Below, in pieces: positions 45,120-56,990 of a stretch of DNA of 64,000 nucleotides. The DNA is from Neoceratodus forsteri (taxonomy: Eukaryota; Chordata; Ceratodontiformes; Ceratodontidae). How positions within the stretch are numbered: position 1 is the first letter of the stretch; each line of letters opens with the position of its first letter. The position numbers were made by a program, and so were the translations under genes. The notes under the pieces are model-generated. The model worked only from the letters and a program-made list of their open reading frames with translations, was not told the origin of the DNA and did not search any database. Location of the stretch: NCBI GenBank assembly GCA_016271365.2, contig CM057454.1:694415501-694479500 (forward strand), in the 5' to 3' direction.

Positions 45120-46020
45120 CATTTGTTTTCTTCGTTGCAGCCAGAGGCACTGCCCTCCATCACTCTCGGTTGTTATTTCATTTCTCCTGCACCTCCAGCC
45201 CCTTTTCTCCTCCATTTCTCCCACCCTTCCACGTACCTTGTTTCTATTGTGCCATCGATAATGCCTGTGGGCCTCCTAGCTGCCCGCTTTTCCACCCATC
45301 ACCATGCCAGAGCTTCAAGTGTGACATTACCAGCCATGCCTGGCTTCTTCCTCATTTGCTCTTCTTCCCCGGCGTGGCTCCAGCTGGATCATCTCCTTTT
45401 CTGCTGCACCTGGTGTATGTCTCATGGTCCTTCCATTGGTGCTCCCTCATGCTCTCCTAGCCTCCCCTTCCCTCCAGCAGTCCTACCTCTCTCATTGCTG
45501 CATTCAGGTCTCATTCTGCCTCAGATACAGTCCTTCCTCTCCTTGGCTGCACTCTTTGCTCATCCCCAAGCTTTCAGGTTGCCCATCTGTCCTGTGGTTC
45601 TTTCATCTTGCTCCTCATTCCCCATTCTCCTGCTGCCCCTCCAGTAGTGTCTTTTCACTGACCTCATAGAGTTGCCCCTCAGTGTCCAGCTTGTCAGTGC
45701 TGCTGCTGACATTTCTGCAGCCATCCCTTCCTACCCACCATCTTGCTAATGATGCTGCCCTTGATCACGACTTCTTTGTTTTTGTTAATTTCTTTAGGGT
45801 CTCCATGCTGGACCTGTCGCCATTTTGCTGGGTGCTCTAGCTGTCAGTTCTCTGATTCTGGCTCAAGTCCCCCTTCTTCTATTTTACATTTCTCAACATG
45901 CTAGCCCAGCTTCTGCTGCTGGCATTCGATCAGTTTTTTTCTACCTCGTCATTTCCTCATGTAACCTCCCTACAAATGGGGGTTCCCGAAAAGTCTTTCT
46001 TGAGCTTGTCTAAATGCTCA
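45120..46020 (+). other. Pyrimidine-rich stretch, no gene
   Basis: C+T-rich on plus, giving long open frames with Leu/Ser/Pro/Cys-heavy peptides in all three plus frames, which is composition rather than coding. It could be the 5' part or UTR of an unrecognised element. Confidence 0.4.
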
Positions 46021-47939
46021 CTGCCAGGCTGGTGTTCTGAATTTCAGCAGTTTAAATGTATTGCCAGAAAGTGCCTGTATAGCCTCTGTGTACTGTCTTT
46101 TTATGAGCTGCCTGGATTGAAGTCATAATTAATCTGAGCGGGAGCTCTGTTAGAAGATGTACTTGTTTGCTGATCATTTGTTAGAGTAGTAATAATATTG
46201 CTATTTGTTCCAACCTGCCTTCTTTGTAGCATGGGCAGTTCTCTTTGTTTCCATCATCTTGGTCCTGGACTGCAGAATGAGCCAATCAGTACATTTGGGA
46301 CCCTAAAATGGAGCCTACCTACAGGGGCTTGGTGGGGCCAAAACTTGTATGAATTGTAGTTTTGTGCTTTTGGTGCCTAAAAAAACCTGGAGAAGGAGCC
46401 CTTGTTGTGACTGACAGACAGATCAGCCAACTGAACCTTTTGGATCTTGGGGAAAGTCTCACAATGCTCGCAGTTTTAGTTAGATTTGAGTTGGGAAGTG
46501 AAGAAGTAACAGCTAGAGATAGTTAAAGCAGCAATCCATAGTGGATTTGTGTGGGAGAACTGTGGAAAGGCCTGAGTTTGGCCTGCATGCCTGCCTGATG
46601 TTCCTGAGAGGGAACTTGTGCTTTTTTCAGACTGAATCTGAATATGGAGAGTGAATTAAGCTACTGAATTGTGACCAGGCTTTAACCTGAAGATTGAAGA
46701 TCTGCTGAATGCGATCGGCCTGTCAGGACTTCCAGCTACCTCTGAACTCCTGGATTGTGCAGGGACACTATAACTGCGACCAAGGAGCCATTTGCCTGGT
46801 ACTGTGGAATCTCCTTACATGTGAATGTGCTGTGTTCTTATAGTGGGTCGTGATTTGGTTCCTCACTGTGTGTCTGAACTGTGTTTTGCTTGCTGGAGGC
46901 TGTATCCACCTCCACAGACTGAATCCGTATCCATTTCCATTTACCTGGGCCCTGCTACACTGCCCCAGCCAGAATTCCTGCTACCCAGAGAAAGTCATTG
47001 ACAAGAGATCGGCCTGGGATCAGCCCCCTGCTCAATGCCTTGAACAGGAATGACGCCTTGGTGATCCGTGTGGGCCCTGCATCTCTGGGCACTCCAGCTC
47101 AACAGCCTGCAGTCTCAATTTTGTCCTGCCTGTGTCCAGTATAGGGTATCATGAGTAAACATCAGGGTAGCTCCCTGCAACAACAACTAAATCTGAAAGT
47201 GTTGTTATCTGATTGTCTTGTTGCCTTTTGTTTCACGAACTGAGTCCTCCTTCTCCAGATTACAAATTGTGTGTGTTGAGCATGTTGCTTTCTTCCATCA
47301 CAGGGACCCAACCAGCTGCAATGTTTCTGGCTAGCCCACCGTTTTCCTACCTAGGTACCCAGAGTGTGTGACTGTTTAGGGACTCTGAACTGGATGCATG
47401 ACTGTCTGACTAATATAGCTTTTAAGTAAATCAACCTGATTATATCCCTCCCTTGTTCAAGTCCCCTGAATAAATCAGATTTAACTTTGTTTGCATTTAA
47501 CCTGACTGTGGTTCCAGTTTGTGCCAAGAGTATTGTACTGTTATTATTTGCTGTGCTTAACCTTGTTTTACAGGGGGTTCCCAGGGTCAAGCAAGAGGAA
47601 CCAGTCCTGGTGGTAAGTGCAAACAGTGTGGGTAATTGCCTGGTGAATAAGAGCCATTGTGAAAGTAATTATTGTATATTGTTCAGCCCACTAGCAGGGA
47701 AAAAGGAGGGTTATAGTGTCTTGGAGAGCTGTGCCCAGATTAGCATGACCATTAACAACCCTGTCCTCCAGGTGAAGGCATCCATTTCATTACCCGGGCC
47801 CCTTAACCTGCTACTAGCCAAGCAGGCAGGGGTAGTAGCCCTTGGGATAGCACCACCGAGGGGTTACACTCATCTCACTTTCTTTCTCCTCAATATTTAA
47901 TTTTCTCTTTCTTCACTACCAGTTTCATTCAAACCTGGA
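46021..47939. other. 1.9 kb without a recognised gene
   Basis: Balanced composition with CTGAATAAATCAGATTTAAC (a poly(A)-signal-like site) at about 47,466. Some text resembles LTR or UTR sequence, but no ends can be found. Confidence 0.35.
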
Positions 47940-49240
47940 CCATTCATTGCAGTGCATTTGTATGCTCTGTACACTCTTCCTAGAATGCTGCCTCTCAGAT
48001 TTCATTGTTCTCATTTGGGTAGCACCTTAAGCTGTACCTTGCTAGTTCATTTGAAGCCCGGTCTCCATTGTTGTATTTTCTTTAAGGTTATGCTCTTCCC
48101 TTCCCCTTACTGCTGGCCTGGAATCAATTTCTGTCACCACAATGTTTTGCACATTAATGCACTTCATTCATCTTACTGTTTCTTAGCAGTCTGGTGTCTG
48201 GTTCATGGTGCTCCAGCATTCTGGATGACCTCTCTAGTGGATCTATCAGTACGCTTCACTGCCAGTATGTCATGTTTTCCCTTCATGCTGCTACCAGCCT
48301 GTTCTGGCTTTCTACTCTGCTCCAACCTCACATCCTGCTCTGTCTCTCTTCCCCTCTCCCCATCACTCATCTTTAGCTCTGGCCTTCGCTACTCGTTGCT
48401 CTTGGTTCTGCCCTGATGCCTTTTCTTATTTTTGTCCTTTCTGTGCTTCTCTAGCGTGGACACTCACCCTCCTCCTCCTCCTCCTGTTCCCTCCACCATC
48501 CTTTCCTCTCCTTCTTTTGCACATTAACACACTTCATTTATCTTACTGTTTCTTAGCTGTATGGTGTCTTGTTCATGGTGCTATATCATCCTGAACGACC
48601 TTTCTAGTGGATCTATCAGCTTGTTTCACTGCCAGTATGTCATGTTTTCCCTTCCTGATGCTACCAGCCTGTTCTTGCTGCCTACTCTGCTCCAACTGCA
48701 CATCCTGCTCTGTCCTTCATCCCCTCTTGCCATCATTCATCTTTAGCTCTTGCCTTCACTGCTCCTTGCTCTTGGTTCTGCCATGATGCCCTTTCTTATT
48801 TTCATCCTTTCTGTGCTTCCCCATGGTGGGTGCTCACCCTCCTCGTCCTGTTTCCTCCACCCTCCTTTCCTCTCCTTCTTTGACCTCTGCTTTCTCTTGG
48901 GTGTTTCCCTATCCTGCCATCCCACTATTCTCTCCTGCTACCATCATACTCTACCCTACTCATTCACATCGCCTAATATTCCCTCCTCCATATCTCCCTG
49001 CCTATCTGTCTCCTTCTCTGACCCTATTCCCTCATTCTAGTCAAACCTTTTCAGATGTCCTCCTGGTACTATCTACTTCATCATCAGCTGCCAGCTTCAC
49101 CTGGCCTCCCTTGCTCCTACATTCATGCAATTCTATCCATTCCTAATTTGGCTCTCAATGGACCTGGTTGGCATGCACTCCCATGGTTACCAATCACAGG
49201 TAGCTTCCTCATGACATGAGTCTGGTTCTTCTTCACTCAG
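47940..49240 (+). repeat. Pyrimidine-rich block with ~372-bp tandem duplication
   Basis: Two tandem units begin TTTTGCACATTAATGCACTT at about 48,145 and TTTTGCACATTAACACACTT at about 48,517. Each contains ACTGTTTCTTAGC, GGATCTATCAG, CACTGCCAGTATGTCATG and CTTGGTTCTGCC, and each ends in TCCTTTCCTCTCCTTC. A (CTC)n run at 48,467-48,483 is in the first unit. No coding frame is shared usefully between the units. Confidence 0.75.
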
Positions 49241-50380
49241 ACAGACCTCAGGTTCTACTCATTTACATTGATTAATCGAGCATACCTCTCATTAGGTCTT
49301 ATGCTACCTCATCAAACTGTTGGACTTCTGTGGTTATTATCACCTTCACTCTCCTCAAGACTGCATCTGGGTCTCCCTCACTCATCCAAATTCTCTGTGG
49401 GTCTACTCCTTCACATTGACTTCTTAAGCATAACCCTGTCAGGTCCATGTTATCTTGACCTGACCTGCTTTCCACTCAGACATGCCTTCTGTGTCTATTG
49501 CCCCTTAGCTTGGTGCTGGCTGCATTGGCCTCTCATCAGCAGGTCCCCTTTAGCTGTCTGAGTGGATTCAGAGGCATTCTCTATGCCATTCTCCATCAGA
49601 TCACCTCTGGTTCAGTTAGTCTGTTTCATAGGCTTGAACAGGCCAGCTGAGTGCCTCAGCAGTCATCTCTCTCTCTCTCCTCTCTCACTTTTGAGCATCT
49701 AGTTGCAGGGACATTGCTCACAACTCTTAACAGCTGCCCTTTAGAAGGACAGAGTGAGAGCTTCCTCTAAAGTGGAATATTTTCCTTAACCATTGATCTC
49801 GACTCTAAATTGCAGTAGTTGAGCCATCACTAATCAAAATGTCCTTCAGCCTGGAGGGAAGGTGACCTAGGTTTTGGATCCCTAGAAGTTTCCTCCTCAA
49901 AGGTTTTATTCCTGTCCTCCATGCCAATGGTCATAATTTTAGATAGAGTTGGAGTTTCCTTAGGTTCTGTAGTTTACTGTAGTTCCGCTGTTGGACGGCG
50001 TCGGATGGTGGTTCGGCTGATCCCCATCTCCTTAGGAAGTCATGTCCTTTTTCATCATGTCAAATTCCATTCTATTACATACTTCTCATCACCTCCCATC
50101 TCTCTGTCTCATTCTACCCATCAGTATACTGTATCTTGATAATCATCCATTCTCTAGATTATTTTGACTTCTCGCCTGTTGCTCGATGCCCTTTCGGGTA
50201 TTCTTTTTGGGCTCCTTCCCAAGCTACCTTTAGCAAAGGTAATTATTACTGTGGCACCTATGGGGGGAACTCTCCTCTAGGGTTCCTTGCATCATACCCC
50301 TTCAAGGTGGTATATCCCGTGAATAAAAAAGTGAACAGCCACAATGTATCAAAGTCACACAGCATATATCTCATCCAGTA
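49241..50380 (+). repeat. Possible ~142-bp internal repeat; otherwise no feature
   Basis: GGTTCTACTCATTTACATTG (49,252) and GGGTCTACTCCTTCACATTG (49,398) start two diverged ~140-bp units. The rest is unclassified. Confidence 0.4.
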
Positions 50381-50699
50381 GCACAAGCCCATTGAACTGT
50401 AGTTTCAGAAAGGCAGGCTCCTGAAATCATGCTGCAGAGGTATGGAGAGAGTGCCCAGTTGGCGCCTCCACTAGCGGCTGAAGAACCTGCAGCAGCAGGG
50501 CACAAACAATTTAACAGAGTGGAAAAGTTGCATGGGGAGTTTGAGGGGTTTATTTAACAAATATATATCTTACTAAGTGTTTGAGTTTGAGTTTGTTTTA
50601 GATTTTAACTGGCTATGGCCACTCAGCAAAAGTTTGTTTTAAAGGCCATCCTGTATTTGACAAATTATTTTGATACTTAATAAACATTAAGTGCAACAA
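50381..50699. other. No recognised feature
   Basis: Short AT-rich spacer next to the 3' end of the following LINE. Confidence 0.4.
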
Positions 50700-51859
50700 T
50701 ATATAATGCACAACTGCAAAACAAACAATAGACTAGAATAGAATACAATACAATAAAACTGAAATTCAAAGACATGAAGATTTAGACATTATGCTAGTTG
50801 GTAAGTGTTGCTTTCAAGCTGCAGTATGTTACCAAGTTATGTAATTGCGGCAGTAAAGAGTTCCAGGCAGTTTTGACAATATCACTGAAAGTCATCTGAC
50901 CACATATGTTTTTTATCCTATTGACTCTTAAGCCCTTTCCCATAACTTCACACAGTGCATAGCTGGAAACAATTAGTGTCAACTTATGAAGAGGACAGGA
51001 TGGTGCTAAACCCCTCATGCATTTACAGACAAACCATGTAATAGCCTCTCTCTCTATGCACTTCTAACCACGTCTGACTTGGATCAAGTAGTGATGTACA
51101 GTGCTGTACCAATGAAAGTAGACCAGTTACACCTAAAGCAAACTGTTAACTGATAATGTAATTGGTCTAGCTTCCAAAGACTTGATTTGCTTCCAGAGCA
51201 GTACAGGGTACTACAATTATTGATTACAGATACCATGACTGTAACATGACTGTGATAGCTGTTTTAACTCTTGTCTCATTTACTAGTTTTTGTGTCTCCA
51301 AGGAGCACCCACATATTGCGAAACCTTAGTACAACATTTTTGTGCATGACCTTCAGATTTCATCTCAGGGTTCACTTTGATTCTTAGATACTTAAAGGAG
51401 CTTACCTGCTTGATCCTAGTCCCCTCAATTGAAAAAAATATCAGGGCCTAATGGCAGGGTGCTGCTTCTCTCACTTCAAACCTCAGCAGTATGCACTTCA
51501 TCTTTTTTACATTTAGGATGTTTATTTTAACCCTCAGTCTGCTGACAGAATTCAAACATGTAGGAATTCAGGACTGATATATCAGTCCGTGGCACAGCAA
51601 GAGTTAATACATCCATCTTTTCAATTTATTAAAATCACATTGTAATGCTGTGTCAACACTCTCAAGCTCCTTAGCAGTTATGAGCAACACAGTGTCATCC
51701 GCCTAAGTCTTCACATCAACAAAGGAAAACACTTAGCAAACTCATAAATGAAAATCACAAACAAAAGGGGACCAAGGATGGAACTTTGCCCCACCTCCTT
51801 GCTTACCATTCTATTATGTGGCAAAGTCCCTTTCACAGAGACCATTTGAAAGCACCCAT

Positions 51860-52730
51860 ATTTATTTATTTAAAATTTGGTAACAGGGAAAGGCACACTG
51901 AGCCAAGGCTCATTTCCTGGTGTTACTCGGGGAAGGGCATACAAAGTGAGACATTAAAGTAAGCATGAATACAAACAAGAAATAAATCAGTTACAAAATT
52001 AACATATAGGTTAAAGGTCGGCTAACAGCAGGACCTGAAACACAGAGGTTCAATATGTTAACAATTCATCACAAGTCATGTAAGTTTAAGAATCAAAAAA
52101 TGATTTCTGCTATGTCAGCCGCAAGCTGAGGGGACATTTATTTGCTGGTTAGGAGGGCCAGGGGTTATGTGAAGTGAGAGAGGAGAGACTAGAGACAGGG
52201 GAGGTTAAATAGGGGCACTAGGTAGGGGGGAGAAGTTTGAGCTGAGCTTTGAAAGAGGTGGTAGAAGGAGAAAGGCAAAGTCCAGAGGAGAGTTGTTCCA
52301 GAGGAAAGGAAAGCAATAGGAGAAGGAAGACTGGCCAGCAACTGAGTGGGGACATGGCAGGGAGAAGGTGTGAGTGCCTCTATTTCGGAGAGAATAAGCT
52401 AAGGGGATGATAAGTGAGAGGAGAAAGGAAAGATATTGAGGCAGACTTCTGAACAATTATTTTGCTATGAATGAGACACTGTGCACCATTTATCTTTGAT
52501 GTACTAGTAAGAGGGAAAGGTTGGAGTAGAGAAAACAGTGGTGGGAGAGGGGTGGAGCAGCAGTGGCCAAGCGACAAAAAAGAGTTGAGTAGTGTGTCAA
52601 GTCTAGAGAGGGTTGTGGCAGCGGCAGAGCCATAAACCATATTGGCATAGTCACATATGGGAAGGATTGTTTTAGAAACTAGTTCCTGATAGGTAGGGAG
52701 AGGAAGGCTGTCATTTTGTCAATAGAGGAC
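51860..52730 (-). mobile_element. L2-like LINE 3' copy nested in element J
   Basis: About 870 bp. Minus: QELVSKTILPICDYANMVYG (~52,660), then SAAATTLSRLDTLLNS, RNRGTHTFSLPCPHS, FPFLWNNSPLDFAFLL (Trp-Asn-Asn-Ser-Pro end) and a 3' UTR ending in TTTAAATAAATAAATA at about 51,860. 5'-truncated. It sits between SWFKSCLT and GCFQMVS of the host RT. Confidence 0.7.
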
Positions 52731-52820
52731 AGTCAGACAGGATTTAAACCATGACAGGACTTTCCTATCTATGCCTTCCAAGGCCATTTTGTGCAACAAG
52801 AGTGTGCAGTCCATGGTATC

Positions 52821-52940
52821 ATGGAAACATAGAATTCAATGGCAGATAAGGAACACTTTGGCTCATGCAGTCTGCCCATTTTTCCCTATCTACACTATTA
52901 TTGTACATCAGACAGAGTCCGATCTACAGCCCCCCCCCCC
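52821..52940 (-). mobile_element. CR1 3' tail nested in element J
   Basis: The plus strand reads CATGGAAACATAGAATTCAA TGGCAGATAAGGAACACTTT GG...CTGCCCATTT, matching the CR1 3' UTR at 9,901-9,975. It separates the Phe and Asp codons of the RT motif DLTKAF-DTMDC exactly. An 11-base C-run lies at its 5' edge. Confidence 0.8.
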
Positions 52941-53880
52941 AAAAGCCTTTGTCAGATCCCAGAACATTGCCCTCATGCACTGTTTATTTTTCAGTGTGTG
53001 GGAGAAGGTGTCCATGAAATCTAACAATGCTATAAGGGTGAAGGATAGCAGCCTGAAACCAGACTGCTAGAGAGAGAGCAGATCATTTTCAGATAATTAA
53101 GAATACAGTTGTTTGTGGATTTCCCTCTCCAGCACCTTGGAAGTGAGAGAGAGCAAAGCTATTGCTCTGTAGTTGTTTACTGAGGTAGAATCACCCCTTT
53201 TAAAGACAGGCACAATTTTTGCTGTCTTTCAAACTATAGGAAAGGAACCGCAATAGTAACCCTGTTAAAAAGTTTTACTAAAGACAATGCAATATCATCT
53301 ACCCACACCCTCATCAGCCTGACCCCAAGGCCATCCAGTCCACCACTTTGTTCATGTTTAATGCTGTTACCTATTTCCAAATGTTTCTCATCTCTGGAAT
53401 TTTAAACTTAAATCTTGTACTACTCTCTTTTTGACAGTCTTGCATGTCTTCTTTCTCATCAAATCAACATCCCCCAAGTCCTTCGCTAGTACTGCTAAGT
53501 TTGTAATGAATTTATTAATGGTTTCTGTCATAACTCTTGGCTCAGAGACTACAGTCCCCTCACCATTACTGGTATTCCAGGGAAAGAATAGAGCTAACAA
53601 GCGATTGTAGTTGCTTCATCACTTTCCAAAAATCTTGACACACGGAAATAGTTGGTCCAATAAAAGGCATCAAACCATTTGTTTCTGGATGAAAAATCTT
53701 GAAAATCTGTTACTGATTCAGATTTACTCTTATGAGAAATGTATTGTGCCTCCCTGATCAATTTCTGAGATTTATTTCCATATTCTTTGTAAACTTGCCA
53801 TTTGCTATCCCATTTAGTTTCCTTTGCAATCTTCCATAACCTATTTCTTATACATAAATGTGGAGTCTGTTGTAGAGTGC

Positions 53881-54111
53881 TCAGGAATATGTCTTTAGTT
53901 TATTATTTTATTTGTTTTTATCCCCTGCAGGAGGAGTAGGGCTTAAAGGATTTGGCAGACATGGAAAGTTGAATGGGAGAGATTTGAAGAATTTATTTGA
54001 CAAATTTTTTTACTGACTACAAATGGTGATCTGCACAGAAATCCATCTTTTTTATTTTATTTTTGCCTGTGTGTAAAAGCTAGGTAAATGGGCTGCTGCA
54101 GTTAGACATGA
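53881..54111. other. Short stretch, no feature
   Basis: GTTGAATGGGAGAGATTTGA ... TTTATTTGACAAA resembles 50,530-50,570 (TTTGAGGGGTTTATTTAACA AA), perhaps a short dispersed repeat. Confidence 0.3.
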
Positions 54112-54961
54112 AGGGCTTGATTTTATGAAGCCCTGTTAAAAAGGCACATGGTGCACTGAACCATGACTTGCAGCAAACCATGATGTGCCAGAGATGTTGT
54201 ACCCAATGTTAGAAAATGTGGGGTTCCAGCATCAAAGTACCCAGGCTTTCCTCAAGCTGATAGCTGTGCTGCAGAAACAGCACACCAGAGGGAATGCTGT
54301 AAACCATGGGATGACTTTGCAACAGCAGTGGCCAGAGATGGTGACATGCTGGCTGGTCACCCTGGTGGTTTGTGGGTCATCCTATGCATGGTCTGGATTG
54401 GGGGGTTGGATGGGTTGGACAGAGGGAGGGAGGGATGAGTAATACCCCCAAGTTGGCAACTGCAGGGTAAGAGCAGGTCTTTATGGGGGGGGGGAATGTA
54501 GTAATGGCACCACTGGCAGATTGCGGGCTTATACCTGCCATGGACCACTAGTCACTCCAGCGCTGATCTGGCAGGTGTCAGAGGCTGTACTGGCACCTTT
54601 CCCAGGGGGGCACAAGGTCACACCCACACAGTGAGAGCTTCAGCAGTGGCACATGATGGGTTAGACCTGCTCAGGACTGGTCTAACAGCAGGGTCTATGT
54701 GTCCATTGGGGGAGTTGCAAACTCTCAAATTAGGGGATGTGACAGCCCCAATATGGCACAAGCTCCCTTCTGTCATGGCACACAGGTGTGGTTGTCGAGC
54801 AAGGATGGCACAAGCCTGGTGCTGCATGTGGTTCCCCCAGTGGTGCAGGCTAGCTTAGAAAATCTCTACTGGTGCAAGATGTGGTGCAAAGAGCCTTGTG
54901 TTCCATTTCTCCTTGACGCACACCCCTTGTACCTGTCCCAATTGTTTTAAAATTTGGCCCT
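54112..54961. mobile_element. Possible non-autonomous DNA transposon with weak TIRs
   Basis: The left end AGGGCTTGATTTTATGAA and the reverse complement of the right end AGGGCCAAATTTTAAAAC agree at 12 of 18 positions and resemble the other GGGC...ATTTT ends here. No clear target duplication, no transposase. The interior is TG/CA-rich like the element at 56.3 kb. Weak evidence. Confidence 0.3.
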
Positions 54962-56280
54962 AGGTCTCTCAGCGAGTGTGAGGAGGAGGAGGAGGAGGAG
55001 GAGGATGTTTTAGTGGGTGATGGGTATGGAAGGGCACCTGCCATCACATTGCATAGAAAGCATAAAGAAAATGACTGTAGGAGAAAGGGATTCAGAGGGG
55101 AGGAATGGAGCAGGGAAAGGTTCCACCATGTACTAGTTCTACAAGTGGTGCTTGTGCAGGACATGTCAGAAAAGAGACTGTCAGTAATAATGGTGGCACT
55201 GGTGGGGCAATGCCAGAGAGGTTGACTAGGGAAGTGCACATGATAATATGGCCAAGGGAATCATAGTTTACTAATCCCCTGAAGTTCACCGGTTCCACTC
55301 CCACTACATGCAGCTTTTTTGGCTGGTTGTCAAGTGAAATCACACTGCATAATACAAAAATGCAGTGGTCTGCCCTTCTCCCTCTTTCCACTACTTCCTG
55401 TTTCCCTATGCAGGATAGAATAAATTCTTCTAGATTAGTCAGTGCAAGTGCACACCCTGTCCATCTTATACAAGCAACATGACACGGATGCTACTACAAC
55501 CATGTTGCATGTGTGTGGGCATGGGCAATTACCAGTCCACCCTGAAGCACTATATGATGGCTCCTGCCCCCATATCATGCATGAGCTGCAGTACCATACA
55601 GCTCAGTACTGCTGCTCTGTCATAATGTTAGGAAGGTGACAGTGTATTTGGATCTGCACAGACTCTATGGTTAACTTTTCACCAGAGGAAAAAGGAACAG
55701 TTGTTCATGGGAGAATAGAGCAGGGCAAGGTATACTAACCTGCAGTTCTACAAAAGCAAGCCAATAGCTCTGTCATCAAAGCAGCTTTTGAGAGTGCCAG
55801 TGAAGAGGATAAGGGAATACAGAAGTCAAATCAGAGGCTTGAGAGTGAGGAGATTAGTGAGAGGGAAGCACATAAAGAGGAGAAGAAAAAAGAGAGGAAG
55901 CACATAATTCTTTCAAGGAAAAGGAAAGGAAAGGGGAAGAAGATGTACAAGAAGAGCAGAAGCAGAGGGAAGAAGCAGGAGAGAAGAAAGGGCTTGATGA
56001 AGCAGATATGGGGAGATGAGGATCAAGAACAACAGTTGCTTGAATGTCGGATACCACAAACTACTGGTGATAATGGGTGTAACAGTAATGAGTAGATGCC
56101 ATCAATGAGAAAATGGTGAAATAGAAAACATAATGAAACAGAGAAATGCTGAGAAAGGAAGTTTCTTAGTCAGGGAAATATAAATTCCTGCAAAGGAGCC
56201 TCCAGATTCTCCATAGGCTCAAATAGGCACTCCATAGGCATAATAGGCACTCAAATAAGGGAATAGATTGTTCCTATAAA
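54962..56280. other. No gene; (GAG)n at 54,980-55,004
   Basis: A purine-rich segment at 55,850-56,000 gives open frames without domains. Short repeats of AATAGGCACTC occur at 56,220-56,265, just before the Harbinger terminus. Confidence 0.45.
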
Positions 56281-56990
56281 GGGCCAGATATTCAAAAGGT
56301 TTGCGCCATGTGCAACAAAGATGCACCAGCGCACACCCGAAAATGCGCCATTGTGCGATATTCAGCAGGAGGCAGCTGTGCCCCCCCCAAAATCGCAATG
56401 CCCAAGAGCGCAATGTTAATGAATGCATGCGCAACTGAAGGGGGAGGAACCATGAATAAATGGCGCAGTGCGATATTCAACAGCATGCGCCATGTGCAAT
56501 AGGGGAGCAAGCATAAGTTGTGTGATAGCAGAAATGATCCAAAATAAAAAGGAACAAGAAAGAGGCACAAGAACTCTACAGGGAAGCCAGAGGTGGGAGC
56601 GAGGTGACAGAAACAAGGCAGAGGGAAGCACTGAGCAGGACTGGGCAGAAGCAGGACAAAGCACACCTGGAAACTACCAGGAACAGGACAGGAGTGTGGG
56701 GAGCCTGTGCCACTGTGCAGGAGTCAAAGGGAAGTGCCAAAGTGGAATGAGGGCAGTGACAGTGGGCAGGACAGCCAAATCTTGGAGGTGTTCCCAGTGC
56801 AGGGGAAGTAGCATAAAGGACAGCGAGGGGAACAGGAATACAGCTGCTGGGGGGAGAACACAAGTCAGGGACATGGCCAGTGCCACCATTCAGATGGAGG
56901 CAGTAATGAGGGGTGTGAGAAGGCAGATAGCAGGGGGGGCATGGCCGTTGATGGGCCCATCAGTGGTATGCCCCCAACAGGCAGTACTGA

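Larger units (their letters stand above)
50700..53880 (-). pseudogene. Jockey-superfamily LINE reverse transcriptase (element J), split by two insertions
   Basis: Minus-strand blocks in order: linker LWKIAKETKWDSKWQVYKEY (~53,830); RT start FKRGDSTSVNNYRAIALLSL TSKVLEREIHKQL (~53,210-53,090); QSGFRLLSFTL, FWDLTKAF (52,941-52,958); [CR1 tail]; DTMDCTLLLHKMALEG, SWFKSCLT (~52,740); [L2-like copy]; GCFQMVSVKGTLPHNRMVSK, VGQSSILGPLLFVIFI (~51,800); ADDTVLLITAKELESV (51,693 region; the Tyr codon before Ala-Asp-Asp is a TAG); CGQMTFSDIVKTAWNSLLPQ (C-terminus, ~50,870). Removing the two insertions restores motif order. Clade within CR1/L2/Jockey unclear. Many stops. Confidence 0.75.

Noticed and set aside
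45056..45669. Overlapping 130-174 codon frames on plus
   Set aside because: All three frames are open because the strand is pyrimidine-rich with few stop-forming A's; the peptides are Leu/Ser/Pro/Cys-biased.
54112..54961. Firm Harbinger MITE call
   Set aside because: TIR identity is only about 12 of 18 and no target duplication was found, so it is kept as a weak feature only.
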